Assembly: GCA_042408955.1 (NCBI GenBank)
Contig: JBHOQQ010000163.1
Span: 1-38,547, forward strand
Direction: 5' to 3'
Source: CALGSZ01 sp042408955
GTDB lineage: Bacteria > Chloroflexota > Chloroflexia > Thermomicrobiales > UBA6265
DNA length: 38,547 nt
Positions 9,944-17,484 of the stretch are shown one piece after another. Under the pieces are notes generated by a model. That model saw only the letters and a list, made by a program, of their open reading frames with translations, was not told the DNA's origin and did no database searches. The number at the start of each line of letters is the position of its first letter. Within the stretch, counting starts at the first letter, position 1. The position numbers and the translations under genes are program-made.

Positions 9944-10624
9944 GGGTCTCCCTCCGCCGGAGCAACGATCTGCAGCGCCGCAGCGATAATCTCCTCTTTG
10001 TCAATCGGCGCCAAAATGATAGCGCGTACAATCCCATCACGATCGATAAGGATGTGCGTTGGGAAATTCGCAATCGGGTAGGCCCTTCCGGTGTAATGGC
10101 GGCCAGGATCGCTCAGGATGGTAAACGTGGCATGGTTCCGGGCTGCATAGCTCGCTGCTGCATCCGCTGGCTCATCGAGCGAAATCGCAAGCAGCGCCAC
10201 ACCGTTGGAACCAGAAACTCGGAATACGCGGCTTGAATGTCGGGGAACTCGGCGCGGCATGGCGGGCACCAGCTTCCCCAGAAGTTAAGCCACACTGGCC
10301 GGCCTCGATAATCCGCGAGGCGAATCGTGCCACTGCCGTCGGCGAGCGGAACAACGATGTCAGGCGCGATTTCACCCACCCGCGGTAGCAGGCGGAGGTT
10401 CACGCCACCACTTCCAATCGAAGCGAAGCCCTCTCGCCGTCCGATGTACATGCTCCAGCAATTAGTGCGAACACGACTACGACGGCGGCGAGTGCCGTTG
10501 CACGCAAGCGACCAGCGTTTCCCTTGTCGCTGCTAGACTGGCTCGTCTGTGCATCATCACCTTTCATCGCATCGCAATTTGTCAACCTTTTGATCTGTTG
10601 CTCCATTACCGTCCTCTTGGTCAT
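9940..10624 (-). pseudogene. TlpA/ResA-type thiol-disulfide oxidoreductase, two frameshifts
   Basis: Membrane-tethered thioredoxin-fold protein that would reduce the CxxCH motif of apocytochrome c, using electrons from CcdA. The start is taken at ATG 10624, eight bases after the Lgt-like stop. A helix with a lipobox-like end (FALIAGACTSDGERA) suggests a lipoprotein. The frame shifts near 10430. The thioredoxin domain then begins with LPRVGEIAPDIVVPL and holds the active site NFWGSWCPPCRAEFP. The frame shifts again near 10205 and the domain finishes with GVALLAISLDEPADAAASY, FPTHILIDRDGIVR and the C-terminal helix. The repaired protein would have normal TlpA size. Confidence 0.8.
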
Positions 10625-10632
10625 CGCGTTGG

Positions 10633-11409
10633 CTAACTCCCTGTTGACGGTTCGGCGGTATCCACGATCCGCTCGCATCGGGAGCGGCGCCGGTCCCGCA
10701 CCCCGCACCAACTGAGTGCACCGAGTGCGGCGAGAGCTACACCTAAGGCCGATAGATGATCGGCGCTGATCATCGCTCCATCCACGTCAAGCCGAAGTTC
10801 ATCAAGGAGCAGGCGCGTAACAGCCAATGCGGCGACTGCAAACAAGGCCCAACTACCGGGGACCCGCACTCGCAATCGCTCGGAATGCAGCGCAGCGTAA
10901 ATGAGCAGCGATACGCCAGCAGCATACAACTCAACTGGGTAGCGCGAGGTGTACAGCCCGGCAAAGACAATGCCGAATGGCGGTGGCGCGGCCCGTCCGA
11001 CGCAATCATTGCGCACTAGGCAGCCAAGGTTGTACGTTGCAACACCCAGTGGCAAGGTCAGCCCATAGAGGTCGGCGAGATTTGCGAACGGCAGGCGCGC
11101 ACGGCGAGCTAACATTGCCATACCCACCGTCGCACCGATCAAACCACCCGGCATAGACAATCCATCAGTCAGCCTCACTAGATCGAGTGGATGGGAGGCA
11201 AAGACGCGACCGTGCGGCGCGACGTATGTGAGCCGGGCACCATTGAGCGCCGCGATCGCGAGACTGGGCGTTAGGTTGGCGACTACCGGTCGAGGCATAC
11301 CTACACGTGGCGCTTCGCGTTGGGCAAACTGGCCGATGACGCAGACCGCAGCGACAATCGTCAACAAGGGTCCAACACGCGCCAAGATCGAAGCCAAGTT
11401 CTCGCCCAC
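10633..11409 (-). CDS. Lgt-like (prolipoprotein diacylglyceryl transferase-related) membrane protein
   Basis: A multi-pass membrane protein of 258 residues with Lgt-like text: GLSMPGGLIGATVGMAML in the place of the Lgt GGLSFHGG segment, then NLGCLVRNDCVGRAAPPPFG and SRYPVELY before further helices. True Lgt has an (R)IGNFxNGE segment where this has NLGCLVRNDC, so the enzyme's usual signature is changed and diacylglyceryl transfer is uncertain. The start is taken as GTG at 11409 because it follows the TlpA stop directly with GAGGAACT upstream. Similar Lgt relatives sit beside TlpA genes in other bacteria. The neighbouring TlpA-type protein with a lipobox-like Cys is a possible substrate, but this is inference. 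No lesion is seen. Confidence 0.7.
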   Translation of the reverse strand: MGENLASILARVGPLLTIVAAVCVIGQFAQREAPRVGMPRPVVANLTPSLAIAALNGARLTYVAPHGRVFASHPLDLVRLTDGLSMPGGLIGATVGMAMLARRARLPFANLADLYGLTLPLGVATYNLGCLVRNDCVGRAAPPPFGIVFAGLYTSRYPVELYAAGVSLLIYAALHSERLRVRVPGSWALFAVAALAVTRLLLDELRLDVDGAMISADHLSALGVALAALGALSWCGVRDRRRSRCERIVDTAEPSTGS

Positions 11410-11410
11410 C

Positions 11411-12001
11411 TTAGGACAGTTCCTCAAGAAACGCGAGCAGCCGGCGCTCGTCCAACGGGCCGAGCCAGGTGCGAGCAATCGTTCCGTCACCGGCGATGAA
11501 GACCGTGTAGGGAATGCCAATCCCACCATAGGCATGCTCGATAGAGCCGTCCGCATCGGCGCCGTTCAGGTACGGGATATCGTAGCCGTTGATAAACTCC
11601 CGCGCGTCAGATGCTTTATCGCGGACGTCGATGCCAATAAAGACCACACGGCCTTAAGTGTTAAGTGCGACATTGCGAAGCACTGGTGCTTCCGCCCGGC
11701 ACGGTGGGCACCACGACGCCCAGAAGTTAAGGACTACTGGCATGCCACGAAAGGCGGCAAGCCGGATCGGTTGCCCGTCGAATGAGGTGAGTGCAAAATC
11801 TGGAGCAAGCTGGTTTGATCGTGGGCCACCTGCCGGCGCATCATCCCGCTGAGCCACGCCGATGATGAGGAGCATCACGGCGAGCGCCACGCTGATCCCG
11901 ATGGCCCACCGCCGCTGGTCACGCTCGAAGGCGGCGAAGTCGACATCACCGGCGCCGGCGTCGCCGGTGGGTCTGGGTGGCAGAGGAACATCGTCGAGCA
12001 C
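11411..12001 (-). pseudogene. Membrane-anchored TlpA-family thioredoxin with an in-frame stop
   Basis: The GTG start at 12001 opens an N-terminal cytoplasmic tail and one membrane helix (IGISVALAVMLLIIGVA). A thioredoxin-fold domain follows with SNQLAPDFALTSFDGQPIRL and the active site NFWASWCPPCRAEAP. TAA at 11654 follows VLRNVALNT, and the same frame continues perfectly with GRVVFIGIDVRDKASDAREF, GIPYTVFIAGDGTI and a normal C-terminus at 11411. In relatives the residue before GRVVFIGI is often Gln, so a CAA to TAA change is the simplest cause. Only the nonsense codon disables it. Function otherwise as for the second TlpA in this operon. Confidence 0.83.
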
Positions 12002-12029
12002 GAGACCGTCCTAAGAAGAACGCTGTTGC

Positions 12030-12234
12030 AGATACGCGGCGTGCCTTCAACCGGCCGACCACCGCACCCCCCCAGGTACCCGACAACTCCAGCTCCCAAA
12101 GCGATGACCCAGTGTACCGGGTAACTCGGTCCCGGTAATGCTCCCTCGATCGCGAAATAGCCCAGGACGAACCCAGGAACGAATCCTGCGAGTCCCTCCA
12201 GCGAAGGTCCCCCGACCTCACCACGTCGTCTCAT
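12030..12234 (-). pseudogene. Small membrane protein heading the cytochrome c operon, frameshifted at a C7 run
   Basis: From ATG 12234 the product starts with a charged stretch (MRRRGEVGGPSLEG), then two hydrophobic segments (FVPGFVLGYFAIEGA and VIALGAGVVGYLGG). At a run of seven C residues (12067-12073) the open frame leaves sensible sequence; a neighbouring frame continues as GAVVGRLKARR, a more natural ending. The true 3' end is therefore unclear and the left coordinate is approximate. No family is recognised. It is the first gene after the operator at 12277-12294. Confidence 0.4.
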
Positions 12235-12276
12235 CACGCGAGCCACCCTACTGGCAACAGCGGCACCTGCCTTTTC

Positions 12277-12314
12277 TACGATACGAGAGTAGTAGAATAC
12301 GAGTTCACGCGCAA
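12277..12314 (-). promoter_or_regulatory. Operon promoter with a BlaI-type dyad
   Basis: On the minus strand a possible -35 TTGCGC (12314-12309) and -10 TACTCT (12291-12286) are 17 bases apart. The plus-strand 18-mer TACGATACGAGAGTAGTA (12277-12294) overlaps the -10 element. It matches the site at 3589-3606 in the arms and in the inner GA (TAC, AT, GAGTAGTA, followed by GA in both). This places the cytochrome c maturation operon under the same candidate BlaI control as the L,D-transpeptidase gene. Inferred from sequence only. Confidence 0.5.
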
Positions 12315-12463
12315 CGATAATCAGGCACGCGTGCCCTGACTCACGGCGCATATTTTGATGTGCACCCTGCCTTGCATTTGCGCAGGCCGTTGCTGACTAG
12401 CGATCCTGAAAGGGAAGTGAAACGCACCGGTGAACCAATCCGCGAGCATCCCCGAAGACAGCT

Positions 12464-13177
12464 CTATTCTTCGGCGACTGCTTCAGCGCCGGCATGGCTT
12501 TCCGGCGTGCCGACGACGAGAGAGTTTTGTGAACCGGTGCCACCAAGCCGGCTGCGCTTCGCCGGGCCGATTCCGGACCGAGGGAGCGTTCTGGCGCATT
12601 GTCTGCCAGAAAGGCCCTCCGATTCCAACGGCAATGTCACGGTGAAGACCGATCCCCGGCCCACCGTGCTGTCGACCTCGATCCTACCGTCATGCGCCTC
12701 GGCGATCCACTTTGCGATCGCGAGGCCGAGTCCGCTGCCGCCAGCGACGCGCGAGCGAGCCGGGTCGGCCCGATAGAAGCGGTCGAAAATGTGTGGCAGG
12801 TCGCCGCGAATGGTTCCTTTTTCGGGCGGGGGCGGCGGCGTGCTCGCCTGCGCGGTGCCGCGGTGACGCGTGCTGAGGAGGACGTCTGCGGGTGAGGGGC
12901 CGAACGGCGGTGGAACCGCGTTGATCGGCACCGCGTAATAGCCGCCAGCGTCCGGGACGCAGCCGAGGATCGTCGTGGCGGTCTCGTACCAGCAGATGCC
13001 GCGGCCGCCCCCGCCGCAGGGACTGATGGCGATCGGCGACGCAGCGGGCTGAGGCGCCGGCCCATCATGCCAATGGGCACCGAGCCAGGCACGGAAGCTC
13101 GCCACGTCGGCATCCCCGCGCCAGAGGGCCGAGACGTACTGGTCGTAGGCGCGGGCCAGGTCGCAGGCGCTCGGCAC
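12464..13177 (-). CDS. Chimeric ORF: unknown N-terminal part fused to the tail of a histidine kinase
   Basis: The start is GTG 13177, with AAGGAGG six bases upstream (an in-frame GTG at 13183 is too close to it). The first ~120 residues (ARAYDQYVSALWRGDADVAS..., then a low-complexity PPPPPEKG) resemble nothing I recognise. At about 12805-12820 the frame passes into the end of a sensor-kinase ATPase domain: GDLPHIFDRFYRADPARSR (F box), then GGSGLGLAIAKWIAEAHDG (G box) and GRGSVFTVTLPL. The DHp domain, phospho-acceptor His and N box are all missing, so it cannot be a working kinase. About 50 extra residues without family character follow TLPL. The junction preserves frame, which suggests a deletion or insertion event, or an assembly join. 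Confidence 0.55.
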   Translation of the reverse strand: MPSACDLARAYDQYVSALWRGDADVASFRAWLGAHWHDGPAPQPAASPIAISPCGGGGRGICWYETATTILGCVPDAGGYYAVPINAVPPPFGPSPADVLLSTRHRGTAQASTPPPPPEKGTIRGDLPHIFDRFYRADPARSRVAGGSGLGLAIAKWIAEAHDGRIEVDSTVGRGSVFTVTLPLESEGLSGRQCARTLPRSGIGPAKRSRLGGTGSQNSLVVGTPESHAGAEAVAEE

Positions 13178-13210
13178 GATCACCCTCCTTGGCTCTGGAG
13201 CGACGGCAGC

Positions 13211-13492
13211 TCAGGCGAGTCGTTCTCGCGTCGCCCCCGTAGCGACGTTCACCTCAACGAACGTGGTCGCCCCGGCGGTGGTGATCTCGCCAAGGGTGAC
13301 CCAATTGCCGGCCTGGAGCGGCTGCCGGACGGCCTCCCGCTCGCCGTAGACGGTGCCGACGACCTGCTGAGCCCGGGCCGGCGGGAGCGGCGCACGCAGC
13401 CGCTCGAGGGTGCGCACGACCGCCGTCTCCACCGCCGCGCCGTGCTGCTCCAGCACCGCGTAGGCCAGGTTCCCCAGCGCCAGGGGCTCCAC
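13211..13492 (-). CDS. Small hypothetical protein
   Basis: 93 residues from GTG 13492, chosen because GGAAGGAGGG lies eight bases upstream. The protein is soluble-looking with an Ala-rich helical first half (LEQHGAAVETAVVRTLERL) and a beta-prone second half (GNWVTLGEITTAGATTFVEV). No family is recognised. It sits between two other short genes with equally strong ribosome sites and high GC, a compact cassette style often seen in acquired DNA. Function unknown. Confidence 0.55.
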   Translation of the reverse strand: MEPLALGNLAYAVLEQHGAAVETAVVRTLERLRAPLPPARAQQVVGTVYGEREAVRQPLQAGNWVTLGEITTAGATTFVEVNVATGATRERLA

Positions 13493-13510
13493 GTTTGTGC
13501 CCTCCTTCCC

Positions 13511-13819
13511 TTACGCCGGCGTTGAGGTCTGCGGGGGCCGCGGCATGCGGGGGCTCGGGATCACGATGCGGAGCACCACCTCAACGAGCCCGCCGACGAT
13601 GACGGCACCGATCAGGGCGGAAAAGACGAACAGGCCGTCCACCTCCCAGCCCCAGGTGCCGGCGTCGCCGAGCCATTCGCTTGCCACGAAGCCGCCGATT
13701 ACCGCCCCCGCGGCGACGACGAGGAACTCCCAGCCGGGTCGCCGCGAACCGATGGTCTCGCTGGCGATGGCCAGGACCAGCGCGCCGACGACCAGAACGA
13801 CCACTCCCCAAGCACCCAT
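13511..13819 (-). CDS. Small membrane protein, resembles the transglycosylase-associated (GlsB/YeaQ) type
   Basis: 102 residues with about three hydrophobic segments: VVVLVVGALVLAIAS, FLVVAAGAVIGGFVAS and FVFSALIGAVIVGGLVEVVL. The glycine pattern GAVIGGFVA...ALIGAVIV resembles the small GlsB/YeaQ/YmgE family, whose role is poorly defined. The ATG at 13819 has AAAGGGGG about eight bases upstream. It is the first gene of the short high-GC cassette. The match is by pattern only. Confidence 0.55.
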   Translation of the reverse strand: MGAWGVVVLVVGALVLAIASETIGSRRPGWEFLVVAAGAVIGGFVASEWLGDAGTWGWEVDGLFVFSALIGAVIVGGLVEVVLRIVIPSPRMPRPPQTSTPA

Positions 13820-13852
13820 GGCACACCCCCTTTCGGTGAGGACCGGCTTGGG

Positions 13853-13876
13853 CAGTCTCTGCCACCATAGAGACTG
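13853..13876. promoter_or_regulatory. Perfect inverted repeat upstream of the small-gene cassette
   Basis: CAGTCTCT (13853-13860) and AGAGACTG (13869-13876) form a perfect 8-bp dyad with an 8-base spacer, 34 bases upstream of the minus-strand gene starting at 13819. The position suits an operator. It could also be one end of an inserted segment. There is no T tract for a terminator. Confidence 0.35.
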
Positions 13877-14141
13877 ACCGCCCCGGCTGAGCGACCCATG
13901 AGACCAAGCTGAGACATGCCTGAGAAGCTGCCGCGCCGGCGACCGGTGGGGTCGCGGAGGCTACCCCAGAAAGGTGGAGGCGGCCCTCGCAGGGCAATGG
14001 TGCGGGAAGGCGACCGCGACGCTTATTCCCCTCTCAGACTCGTCTCACGCTGTCCTCAGCCCCACCTGCCAAGGTGTAAGGTAGTGGAAGGGGAATCACA
14101 ACCTTGCGACGATCTCGTCCGACGATGCGAGGAGACAGCCT
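13877..14141. other. Region upstream of the Rieske gene
   Basis: No supported gene. An inverted repeat CACCT-GCCA-AGGTG lies near 14063-14076, shortly before the Rieske ribosome site, and could be regulatory. A long open frame that begins upstream and runs into the Rieske gene is the wrong frame for its N-terminus and is not a gene start. Confidence 0.35.
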
Positions 14142-14704
14142 ATGGAAACAAGCGCTCATGCCTGCACCAAGCCTGTCCAAGTCCTCCTGCCATTGGTCAC
14201 GCTGTTCGGTCGGGTCTCTCGTGTGTCGATCCGCGTCACCCGGCGTCATTTCTGCGAAACGCCGTGCTTGGCGCAATTCTCATTGTGCTCGCCGAGCTTG
14301 TCGCTGGTGCTGTCCGGTTCATCTGGCCGAACAAGACCGGCGCCTTTGGTGGCAAGATGATCGTGCCAGCCACCAATGTTCCATCCGTCAATGGCAAGCC
14401 TTACGAATATGCCCCTGGAAAGTTCTACCTCTCACGGACCGAAGATGGGTTGCTCGCGCTCTACTGGAAATGCACACACCTCGGCTGCAAGGTGCCCTGG
14501 GTCGATGAGGAGCAACGATTCCACTGCCCCTGCCACGGCAGTATCTTCTTGCTCAATGGGGTGCGCATCGCAGGTCCAGCACCTCGGCCCCTGGATTTGA
14601 TGCAGGTGACGGTGCTACCAAGCGGCGACGTCGAGGTCGATACCGGCAAGATCACCAAGCGTTCTGACTATGCACCGGAGCAGGCACTGCCCTACCCTGG
14701 CTAA
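14142..14704 (+). pseudogene. Rieske iron-sulfur protein of a cytochrome bc complex, frameshift at the Tat motif
   Basis: The Rieske subunit carries electrons from quinol to the high-potential chain on the outer face of the membrane. The ATG at 14142 has GAGGAG eleven bases upstream. The first ~35 residues end in VTRR, which looks like the twin-Arg export motif. Immediately after, near 14240-14250, the frame slips by one base and the protein continues as SFLRNAVLGAILIVLAELVAG, the membrane anchor. The soluble domain follows with the cluster ligands CTHLGC and CPCHGS, both complete. TRR plus SFLRN is the expected Tat-anchor join, so a single base lost there explains the break. The cytochrome b partner is 3.4 kb away on the same strand. 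Confidence 0.82.
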
Positions 14705-14784
14705 GGGGATGCTCAATCTGCTCGGAGCAAGATTGGCCGGTCCCGGCAGGCCTCGCCAGCTTGCGATCCATGTGAGTGCGAACC

Positions 14785-16761
14785 ATGCTATCCCTCACCA
14801 TCCTATGGCACCAACACCAGCCGCTCTACAAGGTGCTCGATCATCCAGCGCCAGCGGGCAGTCACCGCCAGCCTTGGGTGCGGCTTCATGCCATCCGCGA
14901 CTACTATTCGATGGCTGCTCTTGCTGCCGCTCATTCCGATATCCACCTAACGATCAATCTCACACCATCGCTTATCTGGCAACTCGAAGACCTGATCGAG
15001 CGCGGCGCGACTGACCGTGCGCGAGAGCTCACGGCCAAACCGGCCGACGATCTCACTGACGCAGAAATCGAAGAAGTCGTAACCAGCTTCTTCGACGCGC
15101 ATTGGCACAATCAGATCTTCCCGCACCCCCGCTACAAGGAGCTCTTTATGCAGCGCCAGGAGGGCCAGCCATTTTCCCCACAGGACTTGCGCGACTTGCA
15201 GATGTGGTTCAACCTCGCCTGGTTTGGGCAGGAATTCCGCGAGGGTGATGTAACGCTCGTTACCGGCGAAGTAGCCAGTGTCCGCCAATTCGTTGAACAA
15301 GATCGAGGATTTTCGGTCGACGACATCATGGCAATGCTGGCTGAGCAGGATAAGATCATTCGAGCAATCTTGCCAATTCATCGCCAGCTCCAGGAGCACG
15401 GGCAGATCGAGATTGCGACAACCCCCTTCGCCCATCCGATCCTGCCGCTCCTCATCGACACCGATCGTGCGACAATTGACCGCCCCGGTACCGCGCACCC
15501 GCGCCGCTTTCGCCACCCGGAGGATGCTGAACTCCAAGTTGCGATGGCGATTGCTTGCTACGTGCGGCACTTTGGCCAACCACCAGCCGGGATGTGGCCT
15601 GCTGAGGGGGCAGTGGCTCAATCCGTTGTCCCAATCCTGGCTCGGCACGGCATGCGATGGATGGCCACCGACAGCGGCGTCCTCTCACGCTCCGGTCGCT
15701 GGGGTTACCGGGCCGACGATCCGGACGTCTTGTGCCAGCCATATCGCGCCGAGGAGAATGGCGCCGCCATCAGCGTGTTCTTCCGAGACGCTGCCCTTTC
15801 CAACGCCATCGGGTTCCAGTATCAGGCGTACGAGGATCACACGCAGGCAGCGGCCAACTTCCTGCAGGAAATCAAGGAGCGCTTTGCCTGGCGACTTCCC
15901 GCCACCTCCGACCGGGTCCTGACGCTCGTTCTCGACGGTGAGAACGCATGGGGTGCGTATCGCAAAGACGCGCGGCCGTTCCTCCACGCTCTCTACAGCC
16001 TTCTTGAGCATGACTCGGACGTCCGTACCGTCACCTTCGCCGAGTACCTGGACGGCAATCCTGCGCGAGCCATCCCGGCCCACCCCCTTGAGATGCAGAC
16101 GAAGGTCCACGATCTGTTCACCGGATCGTGGATTGATGAACCTGCCTCAGCACCAGGCGTCGACCTGGGCACGTGGATCGGCGAGCCGGAGGAAAACCGT
16201 GCCTGGGTTCTACTCGGCCAGGCTCGCGATGCCATCGCCAGCGCTGGCGTAACTCCACAAGCGGCTCCCGCCGTCTTCGAGGCGCTGATCTTTGCTGAAG
16301 GGAGTGACTGGTTTTGGTGGTTCGGGGAGGACCAAGATGCAGAGCGTGACGATCTCTTCGATGATCTTTTCCGCGAGCATCTCCGGACGATCTACCGCGC
16401 GCTTGGCCAAGATCCACCCGGCGAACTGGACGGACACATCGTGCCACACGCGGTCGTTTGGAGCTTTATCCAGCCAGTGGCGCGTATCCAACCGGGCGAC
16501 CGGCTGCGTATAAGGACCAACTGCCCAGGTATGCTAACCTGGTGGATCGACGGCGGCGAGATTCACGAAGCCGAGCTGACACCAGTGGGCGGGGTGATGG
16601 CCGGGGTACGGCGCTACCAACTGACGCTCGACCCTGCACCACTTGGGGCGAAGGAGTTGCGCTTCCGGTTTCGTTGCACGCATCCGGGATGCCCCGGCGG
16701 TGACATCTGCTGCTCGCCTCACGTCCGTACGGTGAAGATCGCAGCGATAAACGACACCTAA
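14785..16761 (+). CDS. Glycoside hydrolase family 57 protein
   Basis: GH57 enzymes are alpha-glucan acting retaining glycosidases or transferases, often from thermophiles. The product (about 658 residues) begins with the typical LTILWHQHQPLYK and shows AHWHNQIFPHPRYKELF. The probable nucleophile is Glu in GMWPAEGAVA and the probable acid/base Asp in LVLDGENAWG. A C-terminal beta-rich domain has a Cys cluster (CTHPGCPGGDICC) that could bind metal. ATG 14785 is preferred; a GTG at 14776 in frame is also possible. No signal peptide, so it is probably cytoplasmic. Substrate (glycogen or malto-oligosaccharide) is not decided by sequence. It is intact and sits unexpectedly between Rieske and cytochrome b. 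Confidence 0.9.
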   Translation: MLSLTILWHQHQPLYKVLDHPAPAGSHRQPWVRLHAIRDYYSMAALAAAHSDIHLTINLTPSLIWQLEDLIERGATDRARELTAKPADDLTDAEIEEVVTSFFDAHWHNQIFPHPRYKELFMQRQEGQPFSPQDLRDLQMWFNLAWFGQEFREGDVTLVTGEVASVRQFVEQDRGFSVDDIMAMLAEQDKIIRAILPIHRQLQEHGQIEIATTPFAHPILPLLIDTDRATIDRPGTAHPRRFRHPEDAELQVAMAIACYVRHFGQPPAGMWPAEGAVAQSVVPILARHGMRWMATDSGVLSRSGRWGYRADDPDVLCQPYRAEENGAAISVFFRDAALSNAIGFQYQAYEDHTQAAANFLQEIKERFAWRLPATSDRVLTLVLDGENAWGAYRKDARPFLHALYSLLEHDSDVRTVTFAEYLDGNPARAIPAHPLEMQTKVHDLFTGSWIDEPASAPGVDLGTWIGEPEENRAWVLLGQARDAIASAGVTPQAAPAVFEALIFAEGSDWFWWFGEDQDAERDDLFDDLFREHLRTIYRALGQDPPGELDGHIVPHAVVWSFIQPVARIQPGDRLRIRTNCPGMLTWWIDGGEIHEAELTPVGGVMAGVRRYQLTLDPAPLGAKELRFRFRCTHPGCPGGDICCSPHVRTVKIAAINDT

Positions 16762-16928
16762 CTACGATGGCTTGTGGACCTCAACGCGCCCGGAAGCCAG
16801 GTGCGACGCGTTGCGGTGCGAACCGATTGATGCACTGACGTTGAGTATGTAGTTGGAACTCTGATCTGCGCCTGGTGTCCTCGATTGTTCTAGTGGATAC
16901 TGCGGACCGAATCAGAAGGAGAGAAACG

Positions 16929-17168
16929 ATGAATAGATGGAATCTGCTAGCTGCCGCGATCATCAGTGCGGCACTCATAACTGGAACCGTCCGGACAGCT
17001 CAAGCGGCGAACCTCGCGGAAGCGGGCTGCGTCGGGCACCATGTGAGCAGCATGGTACGCGCGCACGGCGGGATGGCCAAGGCAACTGCGCACCATAACG
17101 TAATGCACGACACGAATCTGAGCGTCGGCGAGCATCTGGCGCTTATCCGGGCAATGTGCGATTCATAA
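16929..17168 (+). CDS. Small secreted Cys/His-rich protein
   Basis: 79 residues from ATG 16929, with AAGGAGAG nine bases upstream. A clear signal peptide ends near TAQA-AN at residue 26. The mature ~53 residues hold two Cys (GCVGHHV and AMCDS at the end) and six His, with a Met/His pattern (HGGMAKATAHHNVMHDTNL). That composition suggests metal binding or an outside disulfide-closed helix hairpin. There is no CxxCH haem motif. No family is recognised. It leads a run of small genes up to cytochrome b. Confidence 0.7.
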   Translation: MNRWNLLAAAIISAALITGTVRTAQAANLAEAGCVGHHVSSMVRAHGGMAKATAHHNVMHDTNLSVGEHLALIRAMCDS

Positions 17169-17484
17169 TCTCGCATGGTTCCTCCGCCAGGCGTGCTTGC
17201 GACAATACCCGTCAACCGCCTGAGATCAGGGCTCAGTCATCAAGCAATGTGTTGAGATGACTGCGCGGCAGGTAGCGCTTCTGCCCGACTGCTCTAGCGC
17301 CAGCACGGAGGTTGCGGACGACAGCGACAGCACTGCCCGCCGGTTTCCTCAGTACCCCAAAGCGAGTCCATCGTTTCTTATCTCCATCTCAGATCGGTCT
17401 CATCCTCTCATCAGGTCACCACGACAGAATCCCATCATCGGGAAGTGTTCTCTCCGGTCCAGCAACGCTCGAAGGAGACCGATA
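17169..17484 (+). other. Gene-free gap of about 315 bases
   Basis: No supported gene, no terminator with a T tract and no clear promoter seen. It precedes a gene with a good ribosome site (AAGGAG at 17472). Confidence 0.4.

Noticed and set aside
4514..11656. Stop-codon recoding (TGA, TAG or TAA read through)
   Set aside because: All three codons also end intact genes in this window, and frameshifts occur beside them, so decay or error is simpler.
16929..17168. Small secreted protein as a c-type cytochrome
   Set aside because: It has CVGHH but no CxxCH haem attachment motif.
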